NCBI RefSeq assembly: GCF_900114205.1
Contig: NZ_FOSH01000005.1
Span: forward strand, 124,001-188,000
From: Methylophaga sulfidovorans
GTDB taxonomy: Bacteria > Pseudomonadota > Gammaproteobacteria > Nitrosococcales > Methylophagaceae
Length of the DNA: 64,000 nt
Reading direction: 5' to 3'
Position numbers and translations under genes: made by a program. Below, one piece after another: positions 55,587 through 64,000 of this stretch. How positions within the stretch are numbered: position 1 is the stretch's first letter; the number at the start of each line of letters is the position of its first letter. Under the pieces are notes generated by a model. It did not search any database, had not been told where the DNA came from, and saw only the letters and a list, made by a program, of their open reading frames with translations.

Positions 55587-56699
55587 ATGCCGCAAGAGCA
55601 GTTACCTTTACTCATATTTGCCCAAACTGCTCGATTTATTGCACAGTCCGCGGCTCAACTCGGATATCAGACCTGGGTTGCGGACTGTTTTGCAGATACA
55701 GACACACAGCGTGTTTCAGATCGACTGGTTCATTTACCTTCCTTAGACCAACTAACAACAGACTCTTTGCTTTCATCCTTACATTCGCTAAGCCAGCAAC
55801 AGCCTTGTTGGTTGATTTTTGGAGCGGGCATCGAACGTTTTTATCCCGTTCTGAAACAGTTACCCCCTCATATTCAACCATTAGGTAATAACTTCCAGAC
55901 ATTTGAACTGTTGCGATCAGCCGATCAATTTTTTCCATTACTCGACGAGCTCGGCATTGCTTATCCTGAGACTCACTTCATCAGCCCTGCTGACAAAAAT
56001 AAAATCTGGCTAAACAAGAACCTGAAAAGTTGTGGTGGCAGCCATATTAAATACGCAAATCATCACCCTGATAACCAGGTCATATTTCAAGAATATATCG
56101 AAGGTACATCTGCTTCAGTAAGCTTTATTGCTGATGGATATGCTGCATCAATCCTTGGATTTAATAAACAGATTCACGACAAACAAAGCTTCGTGTTACA
56201 ACAGCTTATTAATCAGATTGATCTCACACCATCTTCTATACAAAAAGTAGCAACAGCATTGCAGCGACTTATTACCGCAACGGGCTTTAAAGGCTTTGGT
56301 AGTCTCGATTTTCTTGTTGATGACGCTGACAATATCTACATTCTTGAATTGAATCCAAGAATATCTGCCTCGGCAGAACTCTATTCCAACTCAGGTGATA
56401 TTTTACATAGCCATATTCAAGCTTCTATGGGCATCTTGCCAGATGAGCTGGGATATACATACAAACACTCAACAAACACTCGAGCACTGTCTTACCTATT
56501 TGCAGATAAACACTATCGTGCTCGTGAAAATACAAACTGGCCAAGCCAGGCTCACGATATCCCCTCTAGCAGTCAGATGATTTATCCAGGTCAACCTATC
56601 TGTACATTGATCATCGATGCTAAATCCGAACAAGCTTGCCAGAACATTCGTCATCAACTGGAAACTGAGATAGTGAAAAATTGTCTCTATTCTGCTTGA
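55587..56699 (+). CDS. ATP-grasp protein in the H4MPT gene cluster
   Basis: A 370-residue protein with the ATP-grasp fold. WLNKNLKSCGGSHIKY is the nucleotide-binding Lys loop, VIFQEYIEGTSASVSFIADG the hinge, and YILELNPRISASAELYSN the Mg-binding Glu-Asn pair. Related proteins occur in archaeal and methylotroph H4MPT gene sets and are thought to be carboxylate-amine ligases in cofactor assembly; the substrate is not known to me. It starts 12 bases after mtdB. No signal peptide or membrane helix. Confidence 0.8.
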   Translation: MPQEQLPLLIFAQTARFIAQSAAQLGYQTWVADCFADTDTQRVSDRLVHLPSLDQLTTDSLLSSLHSLSQQQPCWLIFGAGIERFYPVLKQLPPHIQPLGNNFQTFELLRSADQFFPLLDELGIAYPETHFISPADKNKIWLNKNLKSCGGSHIKYANHHPDNQVIFQEYIEGTSASVSFIADGYAASILGFNKQIHDKQSFVLQQLINQIDLTPSSIQKVATALQRLITATGFKGFGSLDFLVDDADNIYILELNPRISASAELYSNSGDILHSHIQASMGILPDELGYTYKHSTNTRALSYLFADKHYRARENTNWPSQAHDIPSSSQMIYPGQPICTLIIDAKSEQACQNIRHQLETEIVKNCLYSA

Positions 56700-56755
56700 A
56701 AATAGCAGAGACTCTACCCATATTAACCGTGATTCATTAAGACAGGATTGAATGC

Positions 56756-57637
56756 ATGAAACGCATATTACTTTTTCTTGGCACCAATATAGCTGTACTA
56801 GCCGTATTAAGCATTACAATGAGACTGCTAGGTATAGATAGCCTATTGGATGAGCAAGGTGTTGGCCTTGATATGAATGCCTTGATTATCTATGCAGCTG
56901 TTATTGGCTTTAGTGGCTCGATTATCTCACTACTTATTTCAAAATGGACAGCGAAACATCTGACAGGAGCTCAGGTCATTGAGCAACCTAAAAATGATAG
57001 CGAACGTTGGTTGGTCAATACGGTTAAACGTTTAGCTCAACAAGCAAATATTGGTATGCCAGAAGTCGCTGTCTACAACTCTCCGCAACCGAATGCATTT
57101 GCTACCGGAGCAAATAAAAATAATGCTCTTGTCGCCGTAAGCACAGGTCTTATGCAATCGATGACCCAAGAGGAAGTGGAAGCTGTGCTGGCGCATGAGG
57201 TAAGCCATATTGCTAACGGTGATATGGTGACAATGGCATTAATTCAGGGGGTAGTGAATACCTTCGTTATCGTTTTATCTCGCGTTATTGGTCATATCGT
57301 CGATAGAACAGTATTTAAGGTAGAACGTGGCCATGGTCCGGCATTCTGGATTACCTCAATTATTGCAGAACTGGTTCTGGGTATTCTGGCCAGTATCATT
57401 GTGATGTGGTTCAGCCGTCAACGAGAATTCCGGGCTGATGCCGGTGCGGCAAGTCTGGTGGGTGCGCCTAAGATGGTGGCAGCACTCCAACGCTTAGCAG
57501 GAACATCAACCGAACCTTTACCTGATCAACTTCATGCTATGGGTATCTCTGGAGGCAAAGGTGGCGGTCTGTCAGCGTTATTTATGACACATCCACCATT
57601 AGAAGAGCGTATCAACGCCTTACGTGGGAACCGATAA
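56756..57637 (+). CDS. htpX: Membrane zinc metalloprotease HtpX
   Basis: A 293-residue protease with four membrane helices and the zinc site [10 protein letters not shown] (HExxH) near residue 140; the third ligand Glu is in [10 protein letters not shown]. Length equals that of E. coli HtpX. It degrades misfolded membrane proteins with FtsH. ATG 56756 follows a GGATTGA stretch. It shares a terminator with the opposing FimX-like gene. Confidence 0.96.
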   Translation: MKRILLFLGTNIAVLAVLSITMRLLGIDSLLDEQGVGLDMNALIIYAAVIGFSGSIISLLISKWTAKHLTGAQVIEQPKNDSERWLVNTVKRLAQQANIGMPEVAVYNSPQPNAFATGANKNNALVAVSTGLMQSMTQEEVEAVLAHEVSHIANGDMVTMALIQGVVNTFVIVLSRVIGHIVDRTVFKVERGHGPAFWITSIIAELVLGILASIIVMWFSRQREFRADAGAASLVGAPKMVAALQRLAGTSTEPLPDQLHAMGISGGKGGGLSALFMTHPPLEERINALRGNR

Positions 57638-57645
57638 TCATTAAT

Positions 57646-57674
57646 AAAAAGCCGGGCTAAGCCCGGCTTTTTTT
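57646..57674. terminator. Bidirectional terminator between htpX and the FimX-like gene
   Basis: AAAAAGCCGGGC, loop TAA, GCCCGGCTTTTTTT. The 12-pair stem with A and T tracts suits both converging genes. Confidence 0.93.
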
Positions 57675-57677
57675 ATA

Positions 57678-59768
57678 TTAAAGCTCATCATCCTCAAAGT
57701 TATAGTTCATCTCGGCAGATGGCTCATGAATATAATAACCTTGGGCATAATCCACACCTAAACGCCACAGTAGCGCTAAACTATTAGCATCAGACACAAA
57801 TTCAGCAATAGAGCGTTTACCCGCCTCTTTGGTCATCTCAATAATCGCTTTAACGGCGGCCTGATTTTCAGCATCATGTGCCATATTTTCAACAAACGTA
57901 CCGTTGATCTTCAGATAATCCACATTAAAGGCTTTCAGACTATTGGAGAAATCAATACCTGAACCGAAATGCTCTAAGCCAAATTCACAGCCTAAACTCT
58001 GTAAGCGTTCAATCACATGACTGACTTGATCAACATTATCGATCGCCATTGTCTCACTGACTTCAAAGATAAGTGCTTGTGCATTCAGTTGCTGAGCTGA
58101 TAAGGATGCAGACAACCAGTCAACGAAGGCTTCTTCATGCAGACTTTGTTCTGATAACTTGATAAAGAAACGCGTTTTAGGAAAACGTTGACGATGAATG
58201 GTTAATGCTTTTAATGCACTTCGAATCACCCACTTATCAACTTCCGTCATCATCTTTAACTGAACGGCATGATGAATAAATTTATCTGCAGCGATAAATT
58301 CATCATTAATTTGCAGTCGAAGCAAGACCTCATAAAATTCCTGCTCTTCACCGTGTAAGCTTACGATGGGTTGATAGAACAGGATAAATTTATCTTGCTG
58401 CAGTGCAGTTTGCAGTTGCTTATGCCAGGCTTCGCTCGACTGTTGTTCAATTTCACTGGTTTGAGCATGAAAGCGCATCACCCGATTGCCACCGGCATGC
58501 TGTGCTTTCATCGCTGCCCTGTCTGCATTTTCTAACACAGCCTCAGCTGTTAGCTGACTTTCATTAATTCGGGCGATACCAATACTACAATGTAAATCAA
58601 TCTTTTTACCTGCCACATGCGATACATACTCATCAATGGTTCTGCGGAAAGATTCAGCTCGCTCATCAATATAGGTATCATCATGATTAGGGACGATAAT
58701 CGCAAACACCTGATCACCGTAATGACCAATGATTTCATCTTCAGCAAGCTTATTCTGTAATAAGTCAGACACACTTTTTAGAATGACTTCACTGGTACCC
58801 AATCCCACTTTTTCTTTAATTGATAAAAAGTCATCCAGCGTGAGATATAGAAGCTGAGCATCGCCTTCACCTTCAGCTGCTCGACGTACTGTTTTTTCTA
58901 ACTCATCAATAAAACGGCTTCGGTTGTATAACCCGGTAAGCTGATCATGCTCATCAACAATGGTGACAACGGGAGGAGTCTGCTCATTGAGTACTGTGTC
59001 ATCACGAATAACAACTTGTGTGCAGTCCTCGCCTTCTACACGGGCATGACTAAACTGAATTTCTGCTTTAAATGTCACACCATTTGCCGTAAGCCCATGT
59101 CCCATCAAAGTCACTGGCGGCGCATCTGGCTGTTCCGTAAATTGTCTGAATACGGCTTTAAACTTAGGATGATCATCTGCACTGAATAAATCCAGAATAG
59201 GTAATCCGGCAACATCTTCTGATTCCTGATAACCAAACAGATCTAAATAAGCTTGATTCACATAGATATGCATTCCTTCATGCATATAAGCAACGGCATC
59301 TCTTGAGCTATCTAAAAGCGTTCTGGAGCGCTTCTCACTTTCTCTCAGAGCCCGTTCATTACGCCTTGCCAGACGTCGTATGAAAAGATTATCAATCTCA
59401 CGATTAATCACAAATTGCAGGCGCGGTTTATCCTCAAATAACACAATGTCTTTCGCGTTTGTTGTGAAATAGTCCGCTTCATGGGTTTTATCATCGGTAA
59501 TGATGATACAAGGCAAGTCTTTATCTAAATGTTGAATCAGATTGAGAATATCCATAGGCTGGACATCAGCTACATGTTCACGGCATAAGATCAATTCCCA
59601 ATTCTGGGCTGATAACAGCTTTTCAATCGCGGCAGGCTTATCTTCCCTTGTCGCCCGGACAGCATGACCTGCACTTCGCAGCACATTGACAATCACGTCT
59701 GCATCCGTCAAAGAGCTATCAATAATCAGTACACGTAAAATGCCTTCTGCTCTCGCCACAGTCGCCAC
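57678..59768 (-). CDS. fimX: FimX-like protein: REC-PAS-degenerate GGDEF-degenerate EAL
   Basis: A 696-residue cytoplasmic protein. The order is a receiver-like domain (1-125), PAS (150-260), GGDEF (270-435) and EAL (445-690). The GGDEF signature is YGDQV (350-354), so cyclase activity is unlikely. The EAL motif is EVL (480-482), the DDFG segment is LEHFG (598-602), and KID is KIN (620-622), all like FimX of Pseudomonas, which binds c-di-GMP and controls type IV pili. Length also matches FimX (about 690). The start is GTG 59768, directly after the plsC stop. It would act with PilB (26059-27777). Confidence 0.82.
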   Translation of the reverse strand: MATVARAEGILRVLIIDSSLTDADVIVNVLRSAGHAVRATREDKPAAIEKLLSAQNWELILCREHVADVQPMDILNLIQHLDKDLPCIIITDDKTHEADYFTTNAKDIVLFEDKPRLQFVINREIDNLFIRRLARRNERALRESEKRSRTLLDSSRDAVAYMHEGMHIYVNQAYLDLFGYQESEDVAGLPILDLFSADDHPKFKAVFRQFTEQPDAPPVTLMGHGLTANGVTFKAEIQFSHARVEGEDCTQVVIRDDTVLNEQTPPVVTIVDEHDQLTGLYNRSRFIDELEKTVRRAAEGEGDAQLLYLTLDDFLSIKEKVGLGTSEVILKSVSDLLQNKLAEDEIIGHYGDQVFAIIVPNHDDTYIDERAESFRRTIDEYVSHVAGKKIDLHCSIGIARINESQLTAEAVLENADRAAMKAQHAGGNRVMRFHAQTSEIEQQSSEAWHKQLQTALQQDKFILFYQPIVSLHGEEQEFYEVLLRLQINDEFIAADKFIHHAVQLKMMTEVDKWVIRSALKALTIHRQRFPKTRFFIKLSEQSLHEEAFVDWLSASLSAQQLNAQALIFEVSETMAIDNVDQVSHVIERLQSLGCEFGLEHFGSGIDFSNSLKAFNVDYLKINGTFVENMAHDAENQAAVKAIIEMTKEAGKRSIAEFVSDANSLALLWRLGVDYAQGYYIHEPSAEMNYNFEDDEL

Positions 59769-60512
59769 CTATTGTTCTTTCTTTTTATCCAGAAGCATCG
59801 GTTTCTTCCCTTCCAGTTTGGTCTGTTGTAGTTCCATCCAATCAAACAACTGTTGATTTAACTCGGCTGCAGAAACAGTATCGGTTGCGATTTTTTTACC
59901 TATAGTCATTTTTATCACACCGGGATATTTCAAAAAACCATGTTTAGGCCATGATTTTCCCGCATCATGACACACTGGAATAACGGGATAGCCAGTTTCT
60001 TTTGCCAGTCTGGCGCCACCAATACCAAAGCGACCAATATAACCTTTTGCTATTCTTGTACCTTCGGGAAAAATAACAACCCAGGCACCAGATGTTAAAC
60101 GATCTAAGCCTTGCTCTATCACTTGATTCAGCGCTTTTCGTCCTGCTTTACGGTCTATTGCAATAGGGTTTAGAGATGCTAATCCCCAACCAAAAAACGG
60201 AATCCAGAATAATTCACGTTTCAACACCCAGACCTGAGGCGGAAAAACAGCCTGTAATGCCAGGGTTTCCCACGAGGATTGATGTTTACATATAATCACT
60301 GCGGGCTCATCACCGATATGCTGACGACCTTCAACTTCAAGTTTTACCTGACAAATTTTGTCCAGTAACCAGATATTGGATTTCGCCCACTGACTGACCA
60401 CGGCATAACGCCATTTAAAGGGTAAAGGCCATAATAGAACGCCTAAACAGGAAAATAATACCGCGGTGACCGAATGTAAAATAAAGAAAATAGTGGAGCG
60501 AATATAGATCAT
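59769..60512 (-). CDS. plsC: 1-acylglycerol-3-phosphate acyltransferase
   Basis: A 247-residue membrane enzyme making phosphatidic acid. An N-terminal helix is followed by ICKHQSSWETLAL, where the usual NHx4D reads KHx4E, a variation I recall as common in this branch of PlsC proteins, and by VVIFPEGTRIAKGYIGRFGIGG with the second motif. The start overlaps the gmhB stop by 4 bases. The gmhB-plsC order occurs in Pseudomonas too. Confidence 0.93.
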   Translation of the reverse strand: MIYIRSTIFFILHSVTAVLFSCLGVLLWPLPFKWRYAVVSQWAKSNIWLLDKICQVKLEVEGRQHIGDEPAVIICKHQSSWETLALQAVFPPQVWVLKRELFWIPFFGWGLASLNPIAIDRKAGRKALNQVIEQGLDRLTSGAWVVIFPEGTRIAKGYIGRFGIGGARLAKETGYPVIPVCHDAGKSWPKHGFLKYPGVIKMTIGKKIATDTVSAAELNQQLFDWMELQQTKLEGKKPMLLDKKKEQ

Positions 60513-61051
60513 TGTAGTTTGTGTTCTAATAGGGCTGTGGCGACACTCGCCAGATCATCATAGACCTCAACACCGTCCGGAATACCTGCAGCCAGAGTTC
60601 GCTCACCTTTGCCGGTTTTGACCAATATCGGTCTGGCCTGTGACAACATTGCCGCCTGAATATCACGCAGAGAATCCCCCACTGCAGGCACATTTTCCAG
60701 ACTCACCCGTAAACGATGCGCCAGGTCCACGAATGAACCATTCTGGGGTTTACGACATTGACAGTCATCTTCCGGACCATGAGGACAAAACATGATCGCC
60801 TCAATTTTGCCACCGACCTGGGCCAGCATCCTACGCATCTTGCTATGAATACGATTCAAGGTTTCTACATCAAACAAACCACGCGCGATACCAGATTGAT
60901 TGGTAACCACCACCACCCGGTATCCCGCATAATTTAATCGAGCAATCGCTTCGAGGCTGCCTTCAATAGGCTCCCACTCTGCCGGATTTTTAATAAAATC
61001 ATCCGAATCATGATTAATGACGCCATCTCGGTCCAGAATAATCAGCGACAT
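60509..61051 (-). CDS. gmhB: D-glycero-beta-D-manno-heptose 1,7-bisphosphate 7-phosphatase
   Basis: A 180-residue HAD phosphatase. LIILDRDGVINHDSDD is the nucleophile motif; VVTNQSGIARGLF and CPHGPEDDCQCRKP (zinc-binding Cys) follow, then VGDSLRDIQAA. It removes the 7-phosphate between the two HldE steps of ADP-heptose synthesis. The distance to the main core genes (about 43 kb) is normal for gammaproteobacteria. glyS ends 11 bases upstream. Confidence 0.95.
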   Translation of the reverse strand: MSLIILDRDGVINHDSDDFIKNPAEWEPIEGSLEAIARLNYAGYRVVVVTNQSGIARGLFDVETLNRIHSKMRRMLAQVGGKIEAIMFCPHGPEDDCQCRKPQNGSFVDLAHRLRVSLENVPAVGDSLRDIQAAMLSQARPILVKTGKGERTLAAGIPDGVEVYDDLASVATALLEHKLQ

Positions 61052-61062
61052 AATTGCTCCTG

Positions 61063-63144
61063 TTACTCCTGCAAGCAGGAAATATCGGCAACGCCCAGGA
61101 ATAATGCCCGGGTTTGATTGAGTAAGGCTAAGCGGTTGTTTCTTACGGCCTCGTCATCAGACATTACCATGACTTGCTCAAAAAAAGCATCGATGGTTTC
61201 ACGCATACCAGCGAGATAATTTAAAATGCCCGCATAATCCGAAGCAGTATAGAGTGGCTTCAAGGCTTGTTGTGCAGCCACAACCTGATCGGCCAGTGCT
61301 TTTTCAGCATTCTCAGCTAATAAGCTTTTATCAACAGTTAATCCTTCCTGTTCAGCCTCATTTTTACGCAAAATATTACCAATACGTTTATTACCCGCTG
61401 CCAGCGACTCAGCTTGCTCCAGTTTTCTAAACTCAGCAACAGCGTTCAGTCTTTGCATAAAATCAAGCGGTTGCGTTGGCAATACGGCCAGCACTGACTC
61501 GTATTCATCAGCTTTAGCCCCTTGGTCGATAACATAACCACGCAGACGATCATAAAAATACTGCACCACCTGAGTTGTCACATCATCTTCAGTCAGAATA
61601 TCGACAAAGTTATTTGCCGCTTCAGAGATTAAACGAGACAGATCAAGCGATAATTTATTCTCAATAATAATACGCAGTACACCTAAAGCCGCACGTCGTA
61701 AGGCAAACGGATCTTTGACACCTGATGGTGGTTGACCAATACCAAACAGTCCCACGATAGTATCCAGCTTTTCAGCCAGACTGACGGCAATACCGGTAGC
61801 TGTTTGTGGCAAGTCATCACCAGCAAAACGTGGGCGATATTGCTCATCGAGCGCTTCTGCGACATCGGCATGCTCACCATCCAACTGGGCATAATAACGG
61901 CCCATAATGCCTTGCAACTCGGGGAACTCACCGACCATTTCAGTGACAAGATCACATTTTGCTAATAATGCTGCACGTTCAGCTAATTGAGCATCACTCC
62001 CCATCTGCTGTGCAATACTGGCAGCTAATGCAGCAACACGTTGAGATTTATCATAAACCGTTCCCAGCTTATTCTGGAATACGATAGTTTTTAACTGCTG
62101 CTGGCGATCAGCCAAAGGTGACTTGCGATCGGTGTCCCAGAAAAAGGCGGCATCGCTGAGTCGTGGCAGAATCACACGTTCATTACCGGCAATCACTTGT
62201 GCCGGATCCTGACTGGCGATATTACAGATGGTGATGAAATGCGGTAATAAATCACCATTTTTTGCCCGCACCGCGAAATATTTCTGATGACCTTCCATCG
62301 ATGAAATCAACGCTTCCGCTGGTAGTTCTAGAAAACGCTGATCAAAATTACCTGCTAAAGCTACCGGCCATTCGACTAAACCAGTTACTTCATCAAGCAG
62401 CTCAGGATTAATCACAGCATCGCCACCGAGACTGGCGGCCAGTTCATTCACTTGCCCATGAATCGCCTGTTTTCTGGCTTCATAGTCCACCATCACATGA
62501 CCTTCGGTTTCCAGCTGTGGAGCATAAGTCATCGGTGTGCTGATACGAATAGGCTGAGGATGGTGGAAACGATGGCCGACAGTAAAGCGATCCGCATTTA
62601 CCCCTAATAAATTGACAGGAACAACTTCATCACCCAGCAACACGACTAACCAATGAACAGGTCTGACAAACTCGCCCGGTAAGTCACCCCAGCGCATACG
62701 CTTAGGGATCGGTAAAGCATTTAACGACTGTTGAATGATTTCTGGCAGCAAAGTGGCAGTTTCAGCACCTTTTTGTTCTTGTCTGAAAATCAACCATGCG
62801 CCTTTATCGGTCTGCATCGTTTCCAGGTCATCAACTTCAATACCACAGGAACGAGCGAAACCTTGTAATGCTTTGGTTGGATTACCATCTTCATCAAATG
62901 CCGCTGTGACAGCAGGTCCACGTCGCTCTACAGTAAGATCATCTTGCTGTGTTTGTAACTTCGAAATCACTAGGGCCAAACGTCTTGGTGTCGCGTAGGC
63001 ACGAATCGCATCAAAGCTTAATTCGGCACTTTTTAACCCTTGTTCAACACCTTGCTGGAAGGCCTGACTCAGTTTCAGCAATGCTTTTGGCGGTAATTCT
63101 TCTGTGCCTAATTCGATAAGCAGATCCTGATACGCCTGACTCAT
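61063..63144 (-). CDS. glyS: Glycyl-tRNA synthetase beta subunit
   Basis: A 693-residue subunit of the bacterial alpha2beta2 enzyme. [17 protein letters not shown] opens the family; [27 protein letters not shown] and [13 protein letters not shown] are conserved. The C-terminal part (about 550-690) is the anticodon-binding region. ATG overlaps the glyQ stop by 4 bases (ATGA), as usual for the pair. E. coli GlyS is 689 residues. Confidence 0.97.
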   Translation of the reverse strand: MSQAYQDLLIELGTEELPPKALLKLSQAFQQGVEQGLKSAELSFDAIRAYATPRRLALVISKLQTQQDDLTVERRGPAVTAAFDEDGNPTKALQGFARSCGIEVDDLETMQTDKGAWLIFRQEQKGAETATLLPEIIQQSLNALPIPKRMRWGDLPGEFVRPVHWLVVLLGDEVVPVNLLGVNADRFTVGHRFHHPQPIRISTPMTYAPQLETEGHVMVDYEARKQAIHGQVNELAASLGGDAVINPELLDEVTGLVEWPVALAGNFDQRFLELPAEALISSMEGHQKYFAVRAKNGDLLPHFITICNIASQDPAQVIAGNERVILPRLSDAAFFWDTDRKSPLADRQQQLKTIVFQNKLGTVYDKSQRVAALAASIAQQMGSDAQLAERAALLAKCDLVTEMVGEFPELQGIMGRYYAQLDGEHADVAEALDEQYRPRFAGDDLPQTATGIAVSLAEKLDTIVGLFGIGQPPSGVKDPFALRRAALGVLRIIIENKLSLDLSRLISEAANNFVDILTEDDVTTQVVQYFYDRLRGYVIDQGAKADEYESVLAVLPTQPLDFMQRLNAVAEFRKLEQAESLAAGNKRIGNILRKNEAEQEGLTVDKSLLAENAEKALADQVVAAQQALKPLYTASDYAGILNYLAGMRETIDAFFEQVMVMSDDEAVRNNRLALLNQTRALFLGVADISCLQE

Positions 63145-64000
63145 GACTGTACCTCCTTATCTGCAGACTGAACCATTGGAAATCCTAATGATTCACGTCT
63201 GTCGTAATAGGCCTGAGCAACGGCTCTGGCTAAGGTACGTACACGGAGGATAAATCGCTGTCTTTCAGTCACGGAAATCGCTTTTCTTGCATCTAATAGA
63301 TTAAATGTATGTGACGCTTTCAGTACTAACTCATAGGCAGGTAGCGGTAAACCTGCTTCTATCATGCGCTGACTTTCACGTTCACAGGTATCAAATGTGG
63401 TGAATAAACTTTCCACATCGGCATGTTCGAAGTTATATGTCGACATTTCGACTTCGTTTTGGTGGAACACATCACCGTAAGTGACTTTCCCCATCGGGCC
63501 ATCAGCCCAAATCAGGTCATATACGCTGCTAACGCCCTGCAGATACATAGCAATACGTTCCAGACCGTAGGTAATTTCACCGGTGACTGGACGACATTCA
63601 AGCCCACCCACCTGTTGGAAATAGGTGAACTGCGTGACTTCCATACCGTTCAACCACACTTCCCAGCCAAGTCCCCATGCGCCTAAAGTAGGTGATTCCC
63701 AATTATCTTCGACAAAACGCACATCATGGATAGCGGTATCCAGCCCCAGCATTTCCAGAGAACCTAAATACAGTTCCTGAATATTGATAGGTGACGGTTT
63801 TAAAACGACCTGAAACTGATAATAGTGCTGTAAACGATTGGGGTTTTCGCCATAACGGCCATCAGTGGGACGACGTGAAGGCTGAACATAGGCAGCACTC
63901 CATGGTTCCGGGCCAATTGCGCGCAAAAATGTCGCTGGATGGAATGTCCCCGCACCAACTTCCATATCATAAGGTTGGAGAAGCACACAGCCCTGCTCAG
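63141..64000 (-). CDS. glyQ: Glycyl-tRNA synthetase alpha subunit (5' end beyond window)
   Basis: The visible 286 codons run off the right edge; about 30 N-terminal codons are missing. [21 protein letters not shown] is near the edge, then [27 protein letters not shown] and [22 protein letters not shown], catalytic-site segments of GlyQ. A GTG at 63986 is an internal Val codon, not the start, because similarity to the family continues upstream. It heads the glyQ-glyS-gmhB-plsC-fimX run. Confidence 0.97.
   Translation of the reverse strand, partial: EQGCVLLQPYDMEVGAGTFHPATFLRAIGPEPWSAAYVQPSRRPTDGRYGENPNRLQHYYQFQVVLKPSPINIQELYLGSLEMLGLDTAIHDVRFVEDNWESPTLGAWGLGWEVWLNGMEVTQFTYFQQVGGLECRPVTGEITYGLERIAMYLQGVSSVYDLIWADGPMGKVTYGDVFHQNEVEMSTYNFEHADVESLFTTFDTCERESQRMIEAGLPLPAYELVLKASHTFNLLDARKAISVTERQRFILRVRTLARAVAQAYYDRRESLGFPMVQSADKEVQS

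Overview
The window looks like chromosome from a methylotrophic gammaproteobacterium, most likely Methylophaga or a close relative. Gene orders seen in Pseudomonas-like gammaproteobacteria (pilBCD-coaE-zapD-yacG, lptM-lysA-dapF-DUF484-xerC, glyQS-gmhB-plsC, fmdB-DUF502-aspS) occur together with a lanthanide-type methanol dehydrogenase (XoxF) and genes for tetrahydromethanopterin (H4MPT)-linked C1 oxidation. The genus call rests on this combination only; no database was searched.

Layout. 1-1014: end of pgeF and a ZIP metal transporter. 1018-18399: a large LPS inner-core region with heptosyltransferases WaaF and WaaC, WaaG, WaaP, two further WaaP/InaA-type kinase genes, GalE, a NodU/CmcH-type carbamoyltransferase, other glycosyltransferases, and the ADP-heptose enzymes GmhA and HldE. 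GmhB lies far away at 60.5 kb and HldD is not in the window. 18426-25917: DUF2782, polA, a 484-base non-coding block full of nested inverted repeats, then xerC, DUF484, dapF, lysA and lptM. 26059-31532: type IV pilus assembly genes pilBCD followed by coaE, zapD and yacG. 31535-36031: nadA, mutT, a zinc-finger protein, aspS, DUF502 and an FmdB-like protein. 36190-42386: an ATM1-type ABC transporter, a pseudoazurin, cytochrome bc1 (petABC), sspA and sspB.

42388-52475 is the methanol-oxidation neighbourhood: an NtrC-family two-component pair, an unrecognised periplasmic protein, a DUF302 lipoprotein, XoxJ, XoxF, gltX, a SoxYZ-like carrier of the kind associated with quinoprotein dehydrogenases, and a small four-cysteine periplasmic protein. 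52716-56699 is an H4MPT module with an MtdA-like dehydrogenase, beta-RFAP synthase, MtdB and an ATP-grasp protein. 56756-64000: htpX, then a minus-strand run of glyQ (cut by the window edge), glyS, gmhB, plsC and a FimX-like degenerate GGDEF-EAL protein.

How the parts work together. XoxF would oxidise methanol in the periplasm. Formaldehyde (or formate) would enter the cytoplasm, and the H4MPT-linked dehydrogenases would act there. Electrons would leave through a cytochrome that is not in this window. Pseudoazurin and bc1 are other respiratory components nearby. FimX and PilB are probable functional partners although 30 kb apart.

Most of the window is ordinary core chromosome. The parts worth a second look are the palindrome-rich block between polA and xerC, the unexplained genes and regulators around xoxF, the ATP-grasp gene beside mtdB, and the set of LPS kinases. 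I found no tRNA, rRNA, CRISPR array, prophage or intact insertion sequence.
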